This document shows positions 21,616-33,837 of a stretch of DNA of 64,000 bases, in pieces. A program made the translations under genes and the position numbers. The stretch is from Thinopyrum elongatum (Eukaryota > Streptophyta > Magnoliopsida > Poales > Poaceae). The notes under the pieces are model-generated. The model did not search any database. It saw only the letters and a list, made by a program, of their open reading frames with translations, and was not told the origin of the DNA. Each line of letters begins with the position of its first letter. The stretch's first letter is position 1. The stretch spans positions 73,350,488 through 73,414,487 of the forward strand of contig CM022297.1 in NCBI GenBank assembly GCA_011799875.1. Reading direction: 5' to 3'.

Positions 21616-23012
21616 TTCCTGTGGAAGGCACGTCAACGTTGCATAGTTACGATTGCAAGTACGTCAAAGTTTGCAAACAACCAAAAGCTTGAAGCATTCG
21701 AAAGGTGCTTGTCAGGATACATTTACGTATATTTTTTGAAGTACCAGTTTAAATATCGTACTTTATAGCACAAGTCATGCCGAAATTTCGGCATAATCTT
21801 TGCTAAAAAGAGGACATATCGAGCGCTTGAAATTTGCCAGGACGGAAATGAATCAAGATTCCGGCAAAACATAGGCCACTCGGAGGTGTTTCCTGCAAAA
21901 TGATACTTCATTTCATCCACTAGCGGAGCTAGGCCAAAAGACTACTTTTCCGGCAGCTTACAACATAGCTTCGCCACTGATTTCATCCATCGCTATTATC
22001 TATCTATCTATCTATCTAAAAACAAAATAAACTACACAAAACCTAACAAAAATTGGATCTATCCATTTTTGTGGCATTTTCATCCATCTAATAAAAAACT
22101 AAACCTAGCATCTACTACAGCATATTATTGTACTCGGTATGAACAGAAATAATGTAAGAATAGAAATATATACCCTAACCCTAGTCGAACGTCCGTGTGC
22201 ATGTGCATGGCTGCTGTCGCGGCTGTCCATGTTTGTGGCGACCACGTCCGCGGGTTGCGAGGAGGAAAGCCGGCTTGACGGAGAGGTGGGGACGGCGGGG
22301 ATGGCGATGTATTACCGAGTGGACGATGATGGGGCGGATCATCGTCGAGGGCGATGGAGGCAGCGGACGGAGGGTGATGAAGGCAGCGGACGGGGGTGAC
22401 GAAGGCAGCGGACGACGACGGCGGCAGCGGACACCGAGGCCGACGGCGATGGCGGCAGCGTGGATGAGCCGAAGGTGACAATATGGGGAAGAGTGAGAGT
22501 GAGAGAGTGAAGTGGGGTAGGGGAGGGGGCGTGCATGTGTGGATAGTCGATTAAGTTCGTCGTGTGCGATGGGCGTGCCAACCCGCCCGTCATTGCTACT
22601 TTGGGGTGGCGGGCGGCAAAGCCGATTTGATTTTGGGGCCGACCACACAGCTAACTTAGTTGTAGCGGTTGCTGGCAGTTACGCCGCACAAATAATGTCT
22701 GTATATTTTTTTTTCGGTGCCGGTTGCAGGCACTAACCTTTGGCGAGCAGTATAGTGTGCCCGCCAGTGTTGCCTTTCAGAGCAGTGGTGAGCAATCCTG
22801 TACACCCGCCACTAACCACATTCATCACGTGGCCATGCTAAGTGGTGCTTATTTGTGGTGGGTAGTTTGCGGCACCCGCCACTACTAGTCCAGTAGCTCT
22901 GGCGGTCGTGTTCTGTCACCCGCCACTGCCTAGTTTCAAAAATAGCTGTGGCGGTTGCCCTGCCGTGCCCGCCACTAATTGGGGTTCACCTATAAGCCCT
23001 TTCCCAATAGTG
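21616..23012 (-). other. Upstream region and right subterminal part of the 4.8 kb CACTA
   Basis: Lies 5' of the B3-like gene. A GC-rich block at 22170-22640 contains repeated GGCAGCGGACG words (22360-22445) and is open in several frames on both strands, which I read as composition rather than coding. From 22730 the GCCCGCCACT-type subterminal repeats lead to the right terminus. Confidence 0.5.
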
Positions 23013-23374
23013 CAGTGACAGAATTAGGTCAAAAGGTGCCACGAGGGGCCCACAAGCCTGGGGGGGCCTGGGGTGTGCCTCCCGAGCTTGTCGCTCCCTC
23101 GTGACTTGTCTGGTCTTCTCCTAAACCTTTTAGTGTCTCTTCTGGTCCAGAAAAAAATAATCTAAAGTTTTTTCTCAGTTTGGACCTTGTTTGATATTGA
23201 GTTCCTCAAAAGTCAAAAACAAGAAAAAAACAACAACTGGCACTGGGCACTAAGTCAATAGGTTAGTCCCAAAAAATGATATAAAGTTGCTTGGAGATGA
23301 AGATAAAACATCCAAGATCGATACTATAATAGCATGGAACAATAAAAAATTATAGATACGTTGGATACATATCA
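23013..23374 (-). repeat. 5' LTR of the gypsy element, right piece
   Basis: Continues the LTR interrupted at 18215. It ends in the complement of a TGATATGTATCC start at 23374. It matches 2608-2837 and 32170-32429. Confidence 0.75.
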
Positions 23375-24026
23375 CTGCACTTCACCTTGGTGAGTACAAG
23401 AACCAATGGAATAAAAGGAATTTTTAGAGGAAAAAGGATGGAACTAATTTGATAGAGAAGATTAATAGGAAAAGAGATAGGGACTACAGAAAGGAAAGTG
23501 ATGGCAGGCGTGACAAGGGTGATCGCTGGAATGATCAATCAAACAAAAAATTTGACAAGAAAAAAATATAAATGCCAAAGCCGCGGAGAATATGGACACT
23601 TCAGGTATGAATGCAGCAAGAGGAAGAAGCCAAATGTCAGGAAGGGTAATTCTAATGAACAAGACAGCCGCAAGGGGAACCAATCCCCTGAAGGTATACC
23701 TAATGCTTATATATGTTTGTACAGAAGCTTTATTTACTAGTACTACTTTTCAGCATTGTTGGGTGGTTGATTCAGGGGCAACATCACACATAGCTAGAGA
23801 TTGTAAATCATTCTTGTCTTTAAAAACTATTCCCAAAGGAACTAGACATGTCTACTTCGGAACAACAGGCATACTTGGGAAAGGAAATTACATTCTCAAA
23901 CTCCATGATGGAGGAAAGCTAATACTAAATGATACCCTGTATTCACCCAATATGAGAAGGAACCTAGTTTCTGTGTATAAACTAGAAACCATTGGATATA
24001 AAACATTGTTTGGTGATGGAAAGTAA
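23375..24026 (+). pseudogene. Copia gag tail and aspartic protease
   Basis: A Lys/Arg-rich gag end leads to a zinc knuckle at 23573-23614, which reads CQSRGEYGHFRYEC. The second zinc-ligand Cys of the C-X2-C-X4-H-X4-C motif is Arg (CGC at 23582-23584), so the knuckle is inactivated. A frame change follows. The protease is in the 23592-24026 frame, with the catalytic DSGA motif (WVVDSGATSH; DSG at 23769-23777) intact, followed by LVSVYKLETIGYKTLFG. It stops at 24024-24026, just before the integrase frame begins. In an active element this makes the RNA-binding coat and the polyprotein protease. Here it is non-functional. Confidence 0.8.
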
Positions 24027-24028
24027 AA

Positions 24029-24720
24029 TTGCTACTAAATGGAAAATTAGCACATTCAGGAATTGGTCATGAAGGATTATATTTTCTTAATGATATAACT
24101 GAAGACAACTCTCCTAATTGTTTAGTGGGAGAGGAACCAAACTCCATTGTGAGGAATATTAGTGGTACAAACAATTGCTCAGAATCTTACTTATGGCACC
24201 TTAGGCTTGGTCATATCTCCAAGAACAGAATTAAAAGATTGATTAGTTCTGGAATATTAAATTTGAAGTGGGAGGATTATGGTGTCTGTGAAGCTTGCAT
24301 TTTGGGAAAGATGACTAGGTCCCCTTTTCCTAAGGCTAACCGATCTACTGAACCGCTTGTGATAGATCATTCTGACATTTGTTGAGAATTCTCTACTCCT
24401 ACATTGGGAGACCAAAAGATTTATTTCATCACTTTCATAGATGACTACTCTCGCTTTGGATATGTTTACCCTCTTAAACACAAGTCCGAGGGATTTGAGA
24501 CATTTAAGACTTATAAAGCTGAAGTGGTAAATCAATTAAATAGGAAAATCAAGATACTTAGAGCTGATCGTGCTGGAGAGTACACTTCAGGAATTCTTGA
24601 TGAATTTTGCAAAGAGTATGGAATTGTCCACCACTATTCCTTGCCTTATACTCCACAACAAAATGGGGTGGCGGAAAGAAGGAATAGGACGCTAATGGAC
24701 ATGGTTATATCGATGATGGC
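24029..24720 (+). pseudogene. Copia integrase, N-terminal and core part
   Basis: The frame at 24029-24385 carries the GAG-pre-integrase zinc region (WHLRLGHISKNRIKRL ... CEACILGK) and ends at a premature TGA (24383-24385) in the codon following the ICD-type stretch HSDIC. The next frame, 24404 onward, holds the catalytic core: FIDDYSRFGYVYPL (first Asp), LRADRAGEYTSG (second Asp) and QNGVAERRNRTL (Glu). The core is cut at 24720, after ISMMA, by a solo LTR, and continues at 33124. The TSD ATGGC flanks the break. Confidence 0.8.
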
Positions 24721-25625
24721 TGATACGTCTCCAACGTATCTATAATTTTTGATTGTTCCATGCTATTATATTATCTGCTTTGGATGTTTTATATGCATTA
24801 ATATGCTATTTTATATTATTTTTGGGACTAATTTATTAACCTAGAGCCCAGTGCCAGCTTCTGTTTTTTCCTTGTTTTTGAGTTTTACAGAAAAGGAATA
24901 TCAAACGGAGTCCAAACGGAATAAAACTTTATGATGATTTTTCTTGGACTAGAAGACACATGTAGGACTTGGAGAGGAAGTCAGAAGAGTCCCGAGGGCT
25001 CCACAAGCCCTCAGGACGCGCCCTAGGGGCGGGGGGCGCCCCCTGGCTTGTGGACCCCACGGGAGTCCTCCAACCCTAATCTTTGGCCTATAAATTCAGA
25101 AATATTCCCAAATGACCAGAAGCGTCCATCAAAATACTTTTCCGCCACCGTAATCTTCTGTACCCGTGAGATCCCATCTTGGGGCCTTTTCCGGCATCCT
25201 GTCGGAGGGGGATTCGATCACGGAGGGCTTCTACATCAACTCTATTGCCCTTCCAATGAAGCGTGAGTAGTTTACCTCAGACCTACGGGTCCATAGCTAG
25301 TAGCTAGATGGCTTCTTCTCTCTCTTTGATTCTCAATACCATGTTCTCCTCGATGTTCTTGGAGATCTATCCGATGTAATATTCTTTTGCGGTGTGTTTG
25401 TCGAGATCCGATGAACTATGGATTTATGATCAGATTATCTATGAATATTATTTGAATCTTCTCTGAATTCTTATATGCATGATTTGATATCTTTGTGTTT
25501 CTCTTCGCATTATCAGTTTGGTTTGCCCAACTAGATTGGTTCTCCTTGCAATGGGAGAGGTGCTTAGTTTTGGGTTCAATCTTGCGGTGTCCTCACCCAG
25601 TGACAAAGTAGGGGTAGCGAGGCAC

Positions 25626-27230
25626 TGATGTTTGCTTGAACTACGTCAGTATTTCCCCAAAGAGGAAGGGATGATGCGGCACAACAACAGTAGGTATTTC
25701 CCTCAGTGTTGAGACCAAGGTTATCGAACCAGTAGGAGAACCACGCAACACCACGTAAACAGCTCCTGCACACAAAGAACAAATACTTGCAACCCGACGT
25801 ATTAAAGGGGTTGTCAATCCCTTTCGGGTAACGACGCCAGAAATTGGCACGTGGCCGGAGATAAATTGTAGTAGATTGGATAAATAGATCGCGAATAAAA
25901 TAAAGTGAAGCAAAATATTTTTGGGTTTTTAGAAATATAGATCTGAAAATAAAAGTGGCAAATAAATAAAAAGCAAATAGCAAAATAGATCTGAAAATAT
26001 ATGATGAGAAAATAGACACGGGGGCCGTAGATTTCACTAGTGGCTTCTCTCGAGAAAAATAGCAAACGGTGGGTAAAAAAATTACTATTGGGCAGTTGAT
26101 AGAACTTCAAATAATCATGACGATATCCAGGCAATGATTATTATATAGGCATCACGTCCAAGATTAGTAGACCGACTCCTGCCTGCATCTACTACTATTA
26201 CTCCACACATCGACTGCTATCCAGCATGCATCTAGTGTATTAAGTTCATGAAATAATGGAGTAATGCAATAAGAACGATGACATGATGTAGACAAGATCT
26301 ATTTATGTAGAAATAGACCCCATCTTGTTATCCTTAATAGCAACAATACATACGTGTCGTTTCCCCTTCTGTCACTGGGATCAAGCACCGTAAGGTCGAA
26401 CCCATCACAAAGCACCTCTTCCCATTGCAAGATAAATAGATCAAGTTGGCCAAACAAAACCCAAATATCAGAGAAGAAATACGAGGCTATAAGCAATCAT
26501 GCATATAAGAGATCAAAGAAGACTCAAATAACTTTCATGGATAAAAACATAGATCTGATCATAAACTCAAAGTTCATCGGTTCCCAACAAACACACCTCA
26601 AAAAGAGTTACATCAAATAGATCTCCAAGAGACCATTGTATTGAGAATCAAACGAGAGAGAGAGAAAGCCATTTAGCTACTAACTACAGACCCGTAGGTC
26701 TACAATGAACTACTCACGCATCATTGGAGAGGCACCAATGAGGATGATGAACCCCTCCGTGATGGTGTCTAGATTGGATCTGTGGTTTCTGGAACTTGCG
26801 GCGGCTGGAATTGATTTTTGTCGACTCCCCTAGGGTTTCTGGAATATTGGGGGTATTTATAGAGCAAAGAGGTGGTGCGGGAGGTCTCCGAGATGGGCAC
26901 AACCCACCAGGGCGCGCCTGGGGGCCCAGGCACGCCCCGGTGTCTTGTGCTCACCTTGGGCCCCCTCTTCGGTACTTCTTTGGCCCACTGGATGTCTTAT
27001 GGTCCAAAAAAAATCTCCAAAAAGTTTCGCTGTGTTTGGACTCCGTTTGGTATAGATTTCCTGCGAAGTAAAAAACAAGCAGAAAACAACAACTGGCATT
27101 GGGCACTATGTCAATAGGTTAGTTCCAAAAAATGATATAAAGTTGATATAAAATGATTGTAAAACATCCAAAAATGATAATATAACAGCATGGAAAAATA
27201 AAAAAGTATAGATACGTTGGAGACGTATCA
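25626..27230 (-). repeat. 3' LTR of the 6.8 kb element
   Basis: Left LTR. Its right edge GACGTATCA is the complement of the LTR start and abuts the polypurine tract. Open frames within it are chance or LTR-internal and are not annotated. Confidence 0.9.
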
Positions 27231-29957
27231 GCATCCCCAAGCTTAATTCCTGCTCGTCCTCGAGTAGGTAAATGATAAAAACAGAATTTTTGATGTGGAA
27301 TGCTGCCTAACATGTTCATCACATATTCTTTTCTTTGTAGCATGGACATTTGGACTTTTATATGGTTCAAAGCAATAGCCTAGTTTTGACATGAGGACTT
27401 TAATACTCAAGCATATCAACAAGCAACCATGTCTTTCAAAATATCAACACTAATGCAAGTTATCCCTAGCCCATTATGCTCAATCATTGATCCATTCATG
27501 AAACACACTCGAATATTAGCTATACCCAATGCTCAAGTACGATCATAGTGCCCCTTAGTTGGTGCTTTATAAGAGAAGATGGAGACTCAAGTAAAAATAA
27601 AAATTGCATAAAGTAAAAGAAAGGCACTTCGCGGAGGGAAGTAGGGATTTGTAGAGGTGCCAGAGCTCAAAGCTTAAATTGAGAGATAAAAACATTTTGA
27701 GAGGCATACTTTTCCCACCAACGAAAATGACTTAGAGTTTCCAATACTTTCCATGCTAGATATATCATAGGTGGTTCCCAAACATAAAATAAAGTTTATT
27801 TCTTTTTCCACCATTTCTTTCACTTTCCATGGCTAGTTGTATCCACGGATGCCCTCCATACCAACACTTTCCAAGGAATTTATTATTTGACAACATAAAG
27901 TAAATTCATTTTTCATTTCAGGACTGGGCATCCGTAATACCTTTGCCGTACTCTCGTGCAATGACAAGTGAATAAACACTCATCGTTAGAATAACACATC
28001 TAGCATGGAAAAATATCGGCCACCCGTCACCGCCTCGCGAGTGGTACGAGCACACAAAAGAGAAATTTATTTTGAAAATTAGAGATGGCACATACAAATT
28101 TGCTTAGAATGGCACGGAAATACCGCATATAGGTAGGTATAGTGGACTCATATGGCAAAACTGGTTTAAAGGGTTTTGGATGCACAAGTAGTGATCATAC
28201 TTAGTGCAAATGAAGGCTAGCAAAAAGATTGAGAAGCGTCCAACCAAGAAATGAAAAATCTCGTAAGCAAGCATTAAGCATAATTAACACCGAATAATGC
28301 ACCACAAGTAGGATATAATTTCATTGCATAACTATTGACTTTCATTCTTGCATAGGGAATCACAAACCTTAACACCAATATTCTTACTAAAGCATAATTA
28401 CTCATCAACATGACTCGCATATTATATCAACATATCGCAAAACTATTACAAGGAATCAAGTTTATTTTGTCCAATGATCTTCATGAAAGTTTTTATTATG
28501 TCCCTCTTGAATATCTATCACTTTGGGACTAATTTCATTTGTTGCTTTTGATAGCTCAAAACAAATCTAAGTGAAGAACATGAGCATAAAATTTTCTTCT
28601 CTCAAAATAATTTAAGTGAAGCAAGAGAGAATTTCTAATTTTTTTTACTAACTCTCAAATAAATCTAAGTGAAGCATGAGAGCATTTCTTCAAAAATACT
28701 AAAGCACACCGTGCTCAAAAAGATATAAGTGAAGCACTAGAGCAATTCCATAGCTCATAAAGATTTTAGTGAAGCATAGAGACAATTCTAACAAGTCATA
28801 GCATAATTTTGGCTCTCTCAAATAGGTGTGTCCAGCAAGGATTCATCACTAAAAATAAAAAGCAAAAAAAGCAAAGACTCATATCATACAAGCGCTCCAA
28901 GCAAAACTCATGATATGTGACGAATAAAAATATAGCTCCAAGTAAAATATCGATGGTCGTTAGAAGAAAGCGGGGATGCCACTCGGGCATCCCCAAGCTT
29001 AGTTGCTTGCTTCTCTTTGGATAATGGCTTGGGGTGCCATGGGGCATCCCCAAGCTTAGTCTCTTCTTACTCCTTATTCCTTCATCCATCATGATCTCAC
29101 CCAAAACTTGAAAACTTCAATCACACAAAACTCAACAAAACCTTCATGAGATCCGTTAGTATAAGAAAACCAATCTTTACTTTAAGTACTGTAGAACATC
29201 CATTCAAATTTTGTTCTTGCATTATATCTACTGTATTCTAACTTTACCATGGCTTATAACCTCCAATACAAACCATAGATTCATCAAAATAAGCACATAA
29301 TGCAAAGAAAACAGAATCTGTCAAAAACAGAACATTCTGCAAAGATACGAATTGTTCTCATACTTATGTAACTCCAAAAATTCTGAAAAATTAGGACAAC
29401 AGAGGCAATTTGTATATAAATCTTGTGTAAAACATTCAGAATTTTTGTCTCCTACATGAATTTTCAAAATTGTTTTACTGGACACAAAAGTTTCTGTTTT
29501 CCAACAAGATCAAATCAACTATCACCAAAGCTATCCTAAAGGCTTTAGTTGGCACAAACACTAATTAAAACACAAAAAACACAATCATAACATTAGCATA
29601 ATTGTTCAAACACCCAATAACAGAAATAAAAAGACAAAAATAAATTTTATTCATAGGGTTGCCTCCCAACAAGCGCTATTGTTTTATGCCCCTAGCTAGG
29701 CATAATAACTTTAATGATGCTCACGTTAAAGTTAATAATTGCAATGCAAAGAGAGCATCATAAAACATGTGACAAACACATTTAAGTCTAACATACTTCC
29801 TATGCATAGGAATTTTATAGGCAAACAAATTATTAAGGCAAGGAATATTTAGCATATGCAAGGAAGTAGAAAGAAACAATAGCAATCTCAACATCAAGAG
29901 AGGTAATTTAATAACATGAAAATTTCTACAACCATATTTTCCTCTCTCATAATAATT
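27231..29957 (-). other. Internal non-coding region of the 6.8 kb element
   Basis: Homologous to 2838-4487 plus 15421-16219 of the older element. No gene. Recurrent AAGTGAAGCA words lie at 28570-28770. Confidence 0.6.
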
Positions 29958-30575
29958 TCATGTAGGATAATAATCAAATTCAACAATATAACCATCACAT
30001 AAAATATTCTCTTCATGATGCACATGCATGCAAAGTTGACACTCTTCCAAAATAGTGGGATTATCAAATAAAGTCATGACCTCTCCAAGCCCACTTTTAT
30101 CAAAAAAATCATAAGATTGAACACTCTCCAAATATGTGGGATTAGTTTTACCTAAAATTGATGATCTTCCAAACCCACTTTCAATATTATTGCAAACATT
30201 ATTATCAATATCATAATCATCATTAGGCTTAAATAAATTTTCAAGATCATAAGAAACATTATCACCCCAATCATGATCATTGCAATAAGTAGTAGACATA
30301 TCAAAACAAGCATCCCCAAGCTTGGGGTTTTGCATATCACTGACAGAATTGACATTAATAGAATTTATAGTAAAATCATTGCAATCTTGCTTTTCATTCA
30401 AGGAGCTATCATGAATCACTTCATGAATTTCTTTGTTTAACACTTCATCACAATTTTCAGATTCATAAATCTCAAGCAAAACTTCATAAAGATAATCTAG
30501 TGAATTCAATTCACTAACAATTGGTTCGTCATAATTGGATCTTTTAAAAAGATTAGCAAGTGGATGAGGATCCAT
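29958..30575 (-). CDS. 205-aa acidic ORF of a non-autonomous LTR element
   Basis: Uninterrupted frame starting MDPHPLANLFKRSNYDEP about 220 bases inside the primer-binding site, where gag normally sits. It is Asp/Asn/Glu-rich and lacks a gag core, zinc knuckle or protease motif. Pairs of Cys (CQLCMHVHHE near the C-terminus) are visible, but no known domain. There is a clear TAG stop at its 3' end. I do not know its role; it may be packaged, a degenerate gag, or simply maintained by youth of the element. The older relative at 2608-23374 has a different, gag-like frame in the same position (16220-16793), so this part of the family has been swapped. Confidence 0.55.
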   Translation of the reverse strand: MDPHPLANLFKRSNYDEPIVSELNSLDYLYEVLLEIYESENCDEVLNKEIHEVIHDSSLNEKQDCNDFTINSINVNSVSDMQNPKLGDACFDMSTTYCNDHDWGDNVSYDLENLFKPNDDYDIDNNVCNNIESGFGRSSILGKTNPTYLESVQSYDFFDKSGLGEVMTLFDNPTILEECQLCMHVHHEENILCDGYIVEFDYYPT

Positions 30576-30827
30576 ATCAATAGATTTTTAGCAAGCAAAG
30601 ATGCAAGCAAATAGAAGACACATGGCAACACAAGCAAACAAGGAATCTGACGAGAAAAAGGCAAACGGAAAAGAAGGCGAATAAAACGGCAAATTTTTGT
30701 GAAGTGGGGGAGAGGAAAACGAGAGGAAAATGGCAAATAATGTAAATTGCAAGGAGATGAGAGTTGTGATTAGGAACCTGGTAGATGTTGATGATGTCTC
30801 CCCGGCAACGGCACCAGAAGTTCCTTT

Positions 30828-32429
30828 TGATGTTTGCTTGAACTACGTCGATATTTCCCCAAATAGGAAGGGATGATGCAGCACAGCAACGGTAGGTATT
30901 TCCCTCAGTGATGAGACCAAGGTTATCGAACCAGTAGCAGAACCACGCAACACCACATAAACAGCTCCTGCACACAAAGAACAAATACTTGCAACCCGAC
31001 GTGTTAAAGGGGTTGTCAATCCCTTTCGGGTAATGGCGCCAGAAATTGGCACGTGGCCGGAGATAAATTGTAGTAGATTGGATAAATAGATCACGAATAA
31101 AATAAAGTGAATCAAAATATTTTTGGGTTTTTAGAAATATAGATCTGAAAATAAAAGTGGCAAATAAATAAAAAGGCAAATAGCAAAATAGATCTGAAAA
31201 TATATGATGAGAAAATAGACCCGGGGGCCGTAGATTTCACTAGTGGCTTCTCTCGAGAAAAATAGCAAACGGTGGGTAAACAAATTACTGTTGGGCAATT
31301 GATAGAACTTCAAATAATCATGACGATATCCAGGCAATGATTATTATATAGGCATCACGTCCAAGATTAGTAGACCGACTCCTGCCTGCATCTACTACTA
31401 TTACTCCACACATCGACCGCTATCCAGCATGCATTTAGTGTATTAAGTTCATGGAAAAACGGAGTAATGCAATAAGAACGACGACATGATGTAGACAAGA
31501 TCTATTTATGTAGAAATAGACCCCATCTTGTTATCCTTAATAGCAACGATACATACGTGTCGTTTCCCCTTCTGTCACTGGGATCAAGCACAGTAAGATC
31601 GAACCCATCACAAAGCACCTCTTCGCATTGCAAGATAAATAGATCAAGTTGGCCAAACAAAACCCAAATATCGGAGAAGAAATACGAGGCTATAAGCAAT
31701 CATGCATATAAGAGATCAAAGAAGACTCAAATAACTTTCATGGATAAAAACATAGATCTGATCATAAACTCAAAGTTCATCGGATCCCAACAAACACACC
31801 GCAAAAAGAGTTACATCAAATAGATCTCCAAGAGACCATTGTATTGAGAATCAAATGAGAGAGAGAATGCCATCTAGCTACTAACTACGGACCCGTAGGT
31901 CTACAATGAACTACTCACGCATCATCGGAGAGGCACCAATGAGGATGATGAACCCCTCCGTGATGGTGTCTAGATTGGATCTGTGGTTTCTGGAACTTGC
32001 GGTGGCTGGAATTGATTTTCGTCGACTCCCCTAGGATTTCTGTAATATTGGGGTATTTATAGAGCAAAGAGGCGGTGCGGGAGGTCTCCGAGATGGGCAC
32101 AACCCACCAGGGCGCGCCTGGGGGCCCAGGCGCGCCCTGGTGTCTTGTGCTCACCTCGGGCCCCCTCTTCGGTACTTCTTTGGCCCACTGGATGTCTTCT
32201 GGTCCAAAAAAATCTCCAAAAAGTTTCGCTGCATTTGGACTCCGTTTGGTATAGATTTCCTGTGAAGTAAAAAACAAACAGAAAACATCAACTAGCACTG
32301 GGCACTATGTCAATAGGTTAGTCCCAAAAAATGATATAAAGTTGATATAAAATGATTGTAAAACATCCAAAAATTATAATATAACAGCATGGAACAATAA
32401 AAAATTATAGATACGTTGGAGACGTATCA
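30828..32429 (-). repeat. 5' LTR of the 6.8 kb element
   Basis: Right LTR, starting TGATGTTTGCTTG at 30828 and ending GTATCA at 32429. It is followed directly by the TSD GGCAC. Confidence 0.9.
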
Positions 32430-33123
32430 GGCACGTATTGTATTGTTGCCATCAAGGGTAAAAAGATGGGGTTTTCATCATATTGCTTGAGTTTATCCCT
32501 CTACATCATGTCATCTTACTTAAGGCATTACTCCGTTCTTTATGAACTTAATACTCTAGATGCATGCTGGATAGTGGTCGATGTGTGGAGTAATAGTAGT
32601 AGATGCAGAATCATTTCGGTCTACTTGACACGGACGTGATGCCTATATGCATAATCATTGCCTTGGATATCGTCATAACTTTGCACTTTTCTATCAATTG
32701 CTCAACAGTAATTTGTTCACCCACCATATTATTTGCCTTCAAGAGAGAAGCCTCTAGTGAAACCTATGGCCCCCAGGTCTATTTTGCATCATATATTTTC
32801 AGATCTATAAACCAAAAAACCCAAAAATACCTTGCTGCAATTTATTTACTTTTATTTTGTTTTATGTTTTAGTAATCTTTTATATCTATCTCTATCAGAT
32901 CTCATCCTTGCAAGTGACCGTGAAGGGATTGACAACCCCTTTATCGCGTTCGGTGCAAGTGTTTGATTGTTTGTGCAGATGCATAGATTGGGGACTTGCT
33001 TGTATCTCATACTTGATTTGATACCTTGGTTCTTACCTGAGGGAAATACTTATCTCTACTTTGCTGCATCACCCTTTCCTCTTCAAAGGAAAAACCAACA
33101 CAAGCTCAAGAAGTAGCAATGGC

Positions 33124-33820
33124 TTATTCTGATTTGCCATTATCTTTTTGGGGAGAAGCTTTACACACATCAGTCTATTTACTTAATCACTCACCATCTA
33201 AGGTAGTTAAGGTAACACCTTATGAACTGTGGAAAGGGAGGAAACCCTCACTGCACCATTTGGCAGTTTGGGGGTGTAATGCACAAATATGTGTGCGAAG
33301 TCAACTCCGCACCAAACTGCAGCCTAAAAGCAATGCAGGAATATTTATTAGGTATTCTCCAGGATCAAATGGCTACCATTTTTATGATCCTGAGAAGAAG
33401 AAATTGATTGAAAATGGTGATGCTATTTTCTTAGAGCAGGACACACCTCGTCGTGCTAAACGTGCTAGAGTGGAATTATTAGTGGAACCCCTAGACACTA
33501 ATCCAACTAAACCTGATCTTGAGCATGAGCATCCTGTTCAGGAAAATGTTGGCACTAGCATGAACCAAATAGACACTCCCTCAACTAGTATAACTAGGAA
33601 CAGTGGGAGGAATGCAAGATTGCCTTCACATTTAAATGGTTATTATGTGTTTCTGGGGGAAGTGCACTCTATGGTTTCTATCCTAAGCGAAGAACCTAGA
33701 ACATATAAGGATGCTATGAAGTGTTCTGAATCAAAATTTTGGTTAGATGCCATGAAGGAAGAATTAGATTCTATGAGGAAAAATGGTGTTTGGGAATTGG
33801 TTGATCCACGAAATAACTGA
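33124..33820 (+). pseudogene. Copia integrase C-terminal part and linker
   Basis: Continues the integrase core after the solo LTR (LPLSFWGEALHTSVYLLNHS). It is followed by the GKKPSLHHLAVWG-type region (here RKPSLHHLAVWG), a hydrophilic linker with HLNGYYVFLGE, and the start of the RT domain (MKEELDSMRKNGVWELVD). It stops at TGA 33818-33820. Open for 233 codons, it is the longest surviving piece of the copia polyprotein. Confidence 0.85.
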
Positions 33821-33837
33821 AAGGCTATAGGATCTAA

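Larger units (their letters stand above)
18215..23012. mobile_element. CACTA DNA transposon (4.8 kb) carrying a B3-like gene
   Basis: Left end CACTACTGCAGGAATG, right end (complement) CACTATTGGGAAAGGG, inserted in the gypsy LTR. Flanking triplets are TAG (18212-18214) and CAG (23013-23015), a 2/3 match to a 3-bp duplication. Both subterminal regions are packed with inverted and direct copies of GCAGTGGCGGGC and GCCCGCCACT (18230-18450 and 22730-22980), typical of CACTA subterminal transposase-binding repeats. No transposase was seen. It contains a four-exon gene and a nested CACTA. Confidence 0.8.
2608..23374 (-). mobile_element. Ty3-gypsy-type LTR retrotransposon, minus strand, heavily nested
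   Basis: A minus-oriented element. It consists of a truncated 3' LTR (2608-2837), a polypurine tract (complement of 2838-2856), internal DNA (2838-4487 and 15421-17026), a primer-binding site (17000-17017) and a 5' LTR (17027-18214 plus 23013-23374). The internal halves match the complete element at 25626-32429 in order, for example GTGTGTCCAGCA near 4409 and 28825. That homology bridges the 10.9 kb insertion exactly. The right LTR edge ends with the complement of a TGATA start at 23374 and abuts copia gag sequence. The left TSD cannot be seen because the 3' LTR is cut. Confidence 0.8.
25626..32429 (-). mobile_element. Complete non-autonomous LTR retrotransposon, 6.8 kb
   Basis: LTRs 25626-27230 (1605 bp) and 30828-32429 (1602 bp) are near-identical with TG/CA ends. 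TSD GGCAC lies at 25621-25625 and 32430-32434. Orientation is minus, shown by the polypurine tract (complement of 27231-27245) and the primer site TGGTGCCGTTGCCGGGGA (complement of about 30799-30816). The internal region is only 3.6 kb, with one 205-codon frame and no protease, RT or integrase, so it must have been moved in trans. LTRs differ at about a dozen places in the first 240 bases and less elsewhere. Confidence 0.92.
24721..33118 (+). mobile_element. Solo LTR of the TGATACGTCTCC type, itself interrupted
   Basis: Starts TGATACGTCTCCAACG and ends AGAAGTAGCA, with TSD ATGGC at 24716-24720 and 33119-33123. Once the inner element 25626-32429 is removed it is about 1.59 kb and homologous to the other LTRs of this family in the window. 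It has no internal domain, polypurine tract or primer site, so it is a solo LTR left by recombination between LTRs. Confidence 0.9.

Noticed and set aside
22125..22648. Several open frames on both strands in the 4.8 kb CACTA
   Set aside because: Low-complexity GC-rich repeats (GGCAGCGGACG) open all frames; Ser/Pro/His-rich products look non-coding.
23013..23017. CAGTG as the true right end of the 4.8 kb CACTA
   Set aside because: It would give flanks TAG and ACA, which do not match. Ending at 23012 gives TAG/CAG and lets the LTR rejoin in line with its homologues.
30577..31179. 200-codon minus-strand frame
   Set aside because: It starts inside the 5' LTR and runs through the primer site; a truncated counterpart is in the 3' LTR. 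It is an LTR-derived chance frame.
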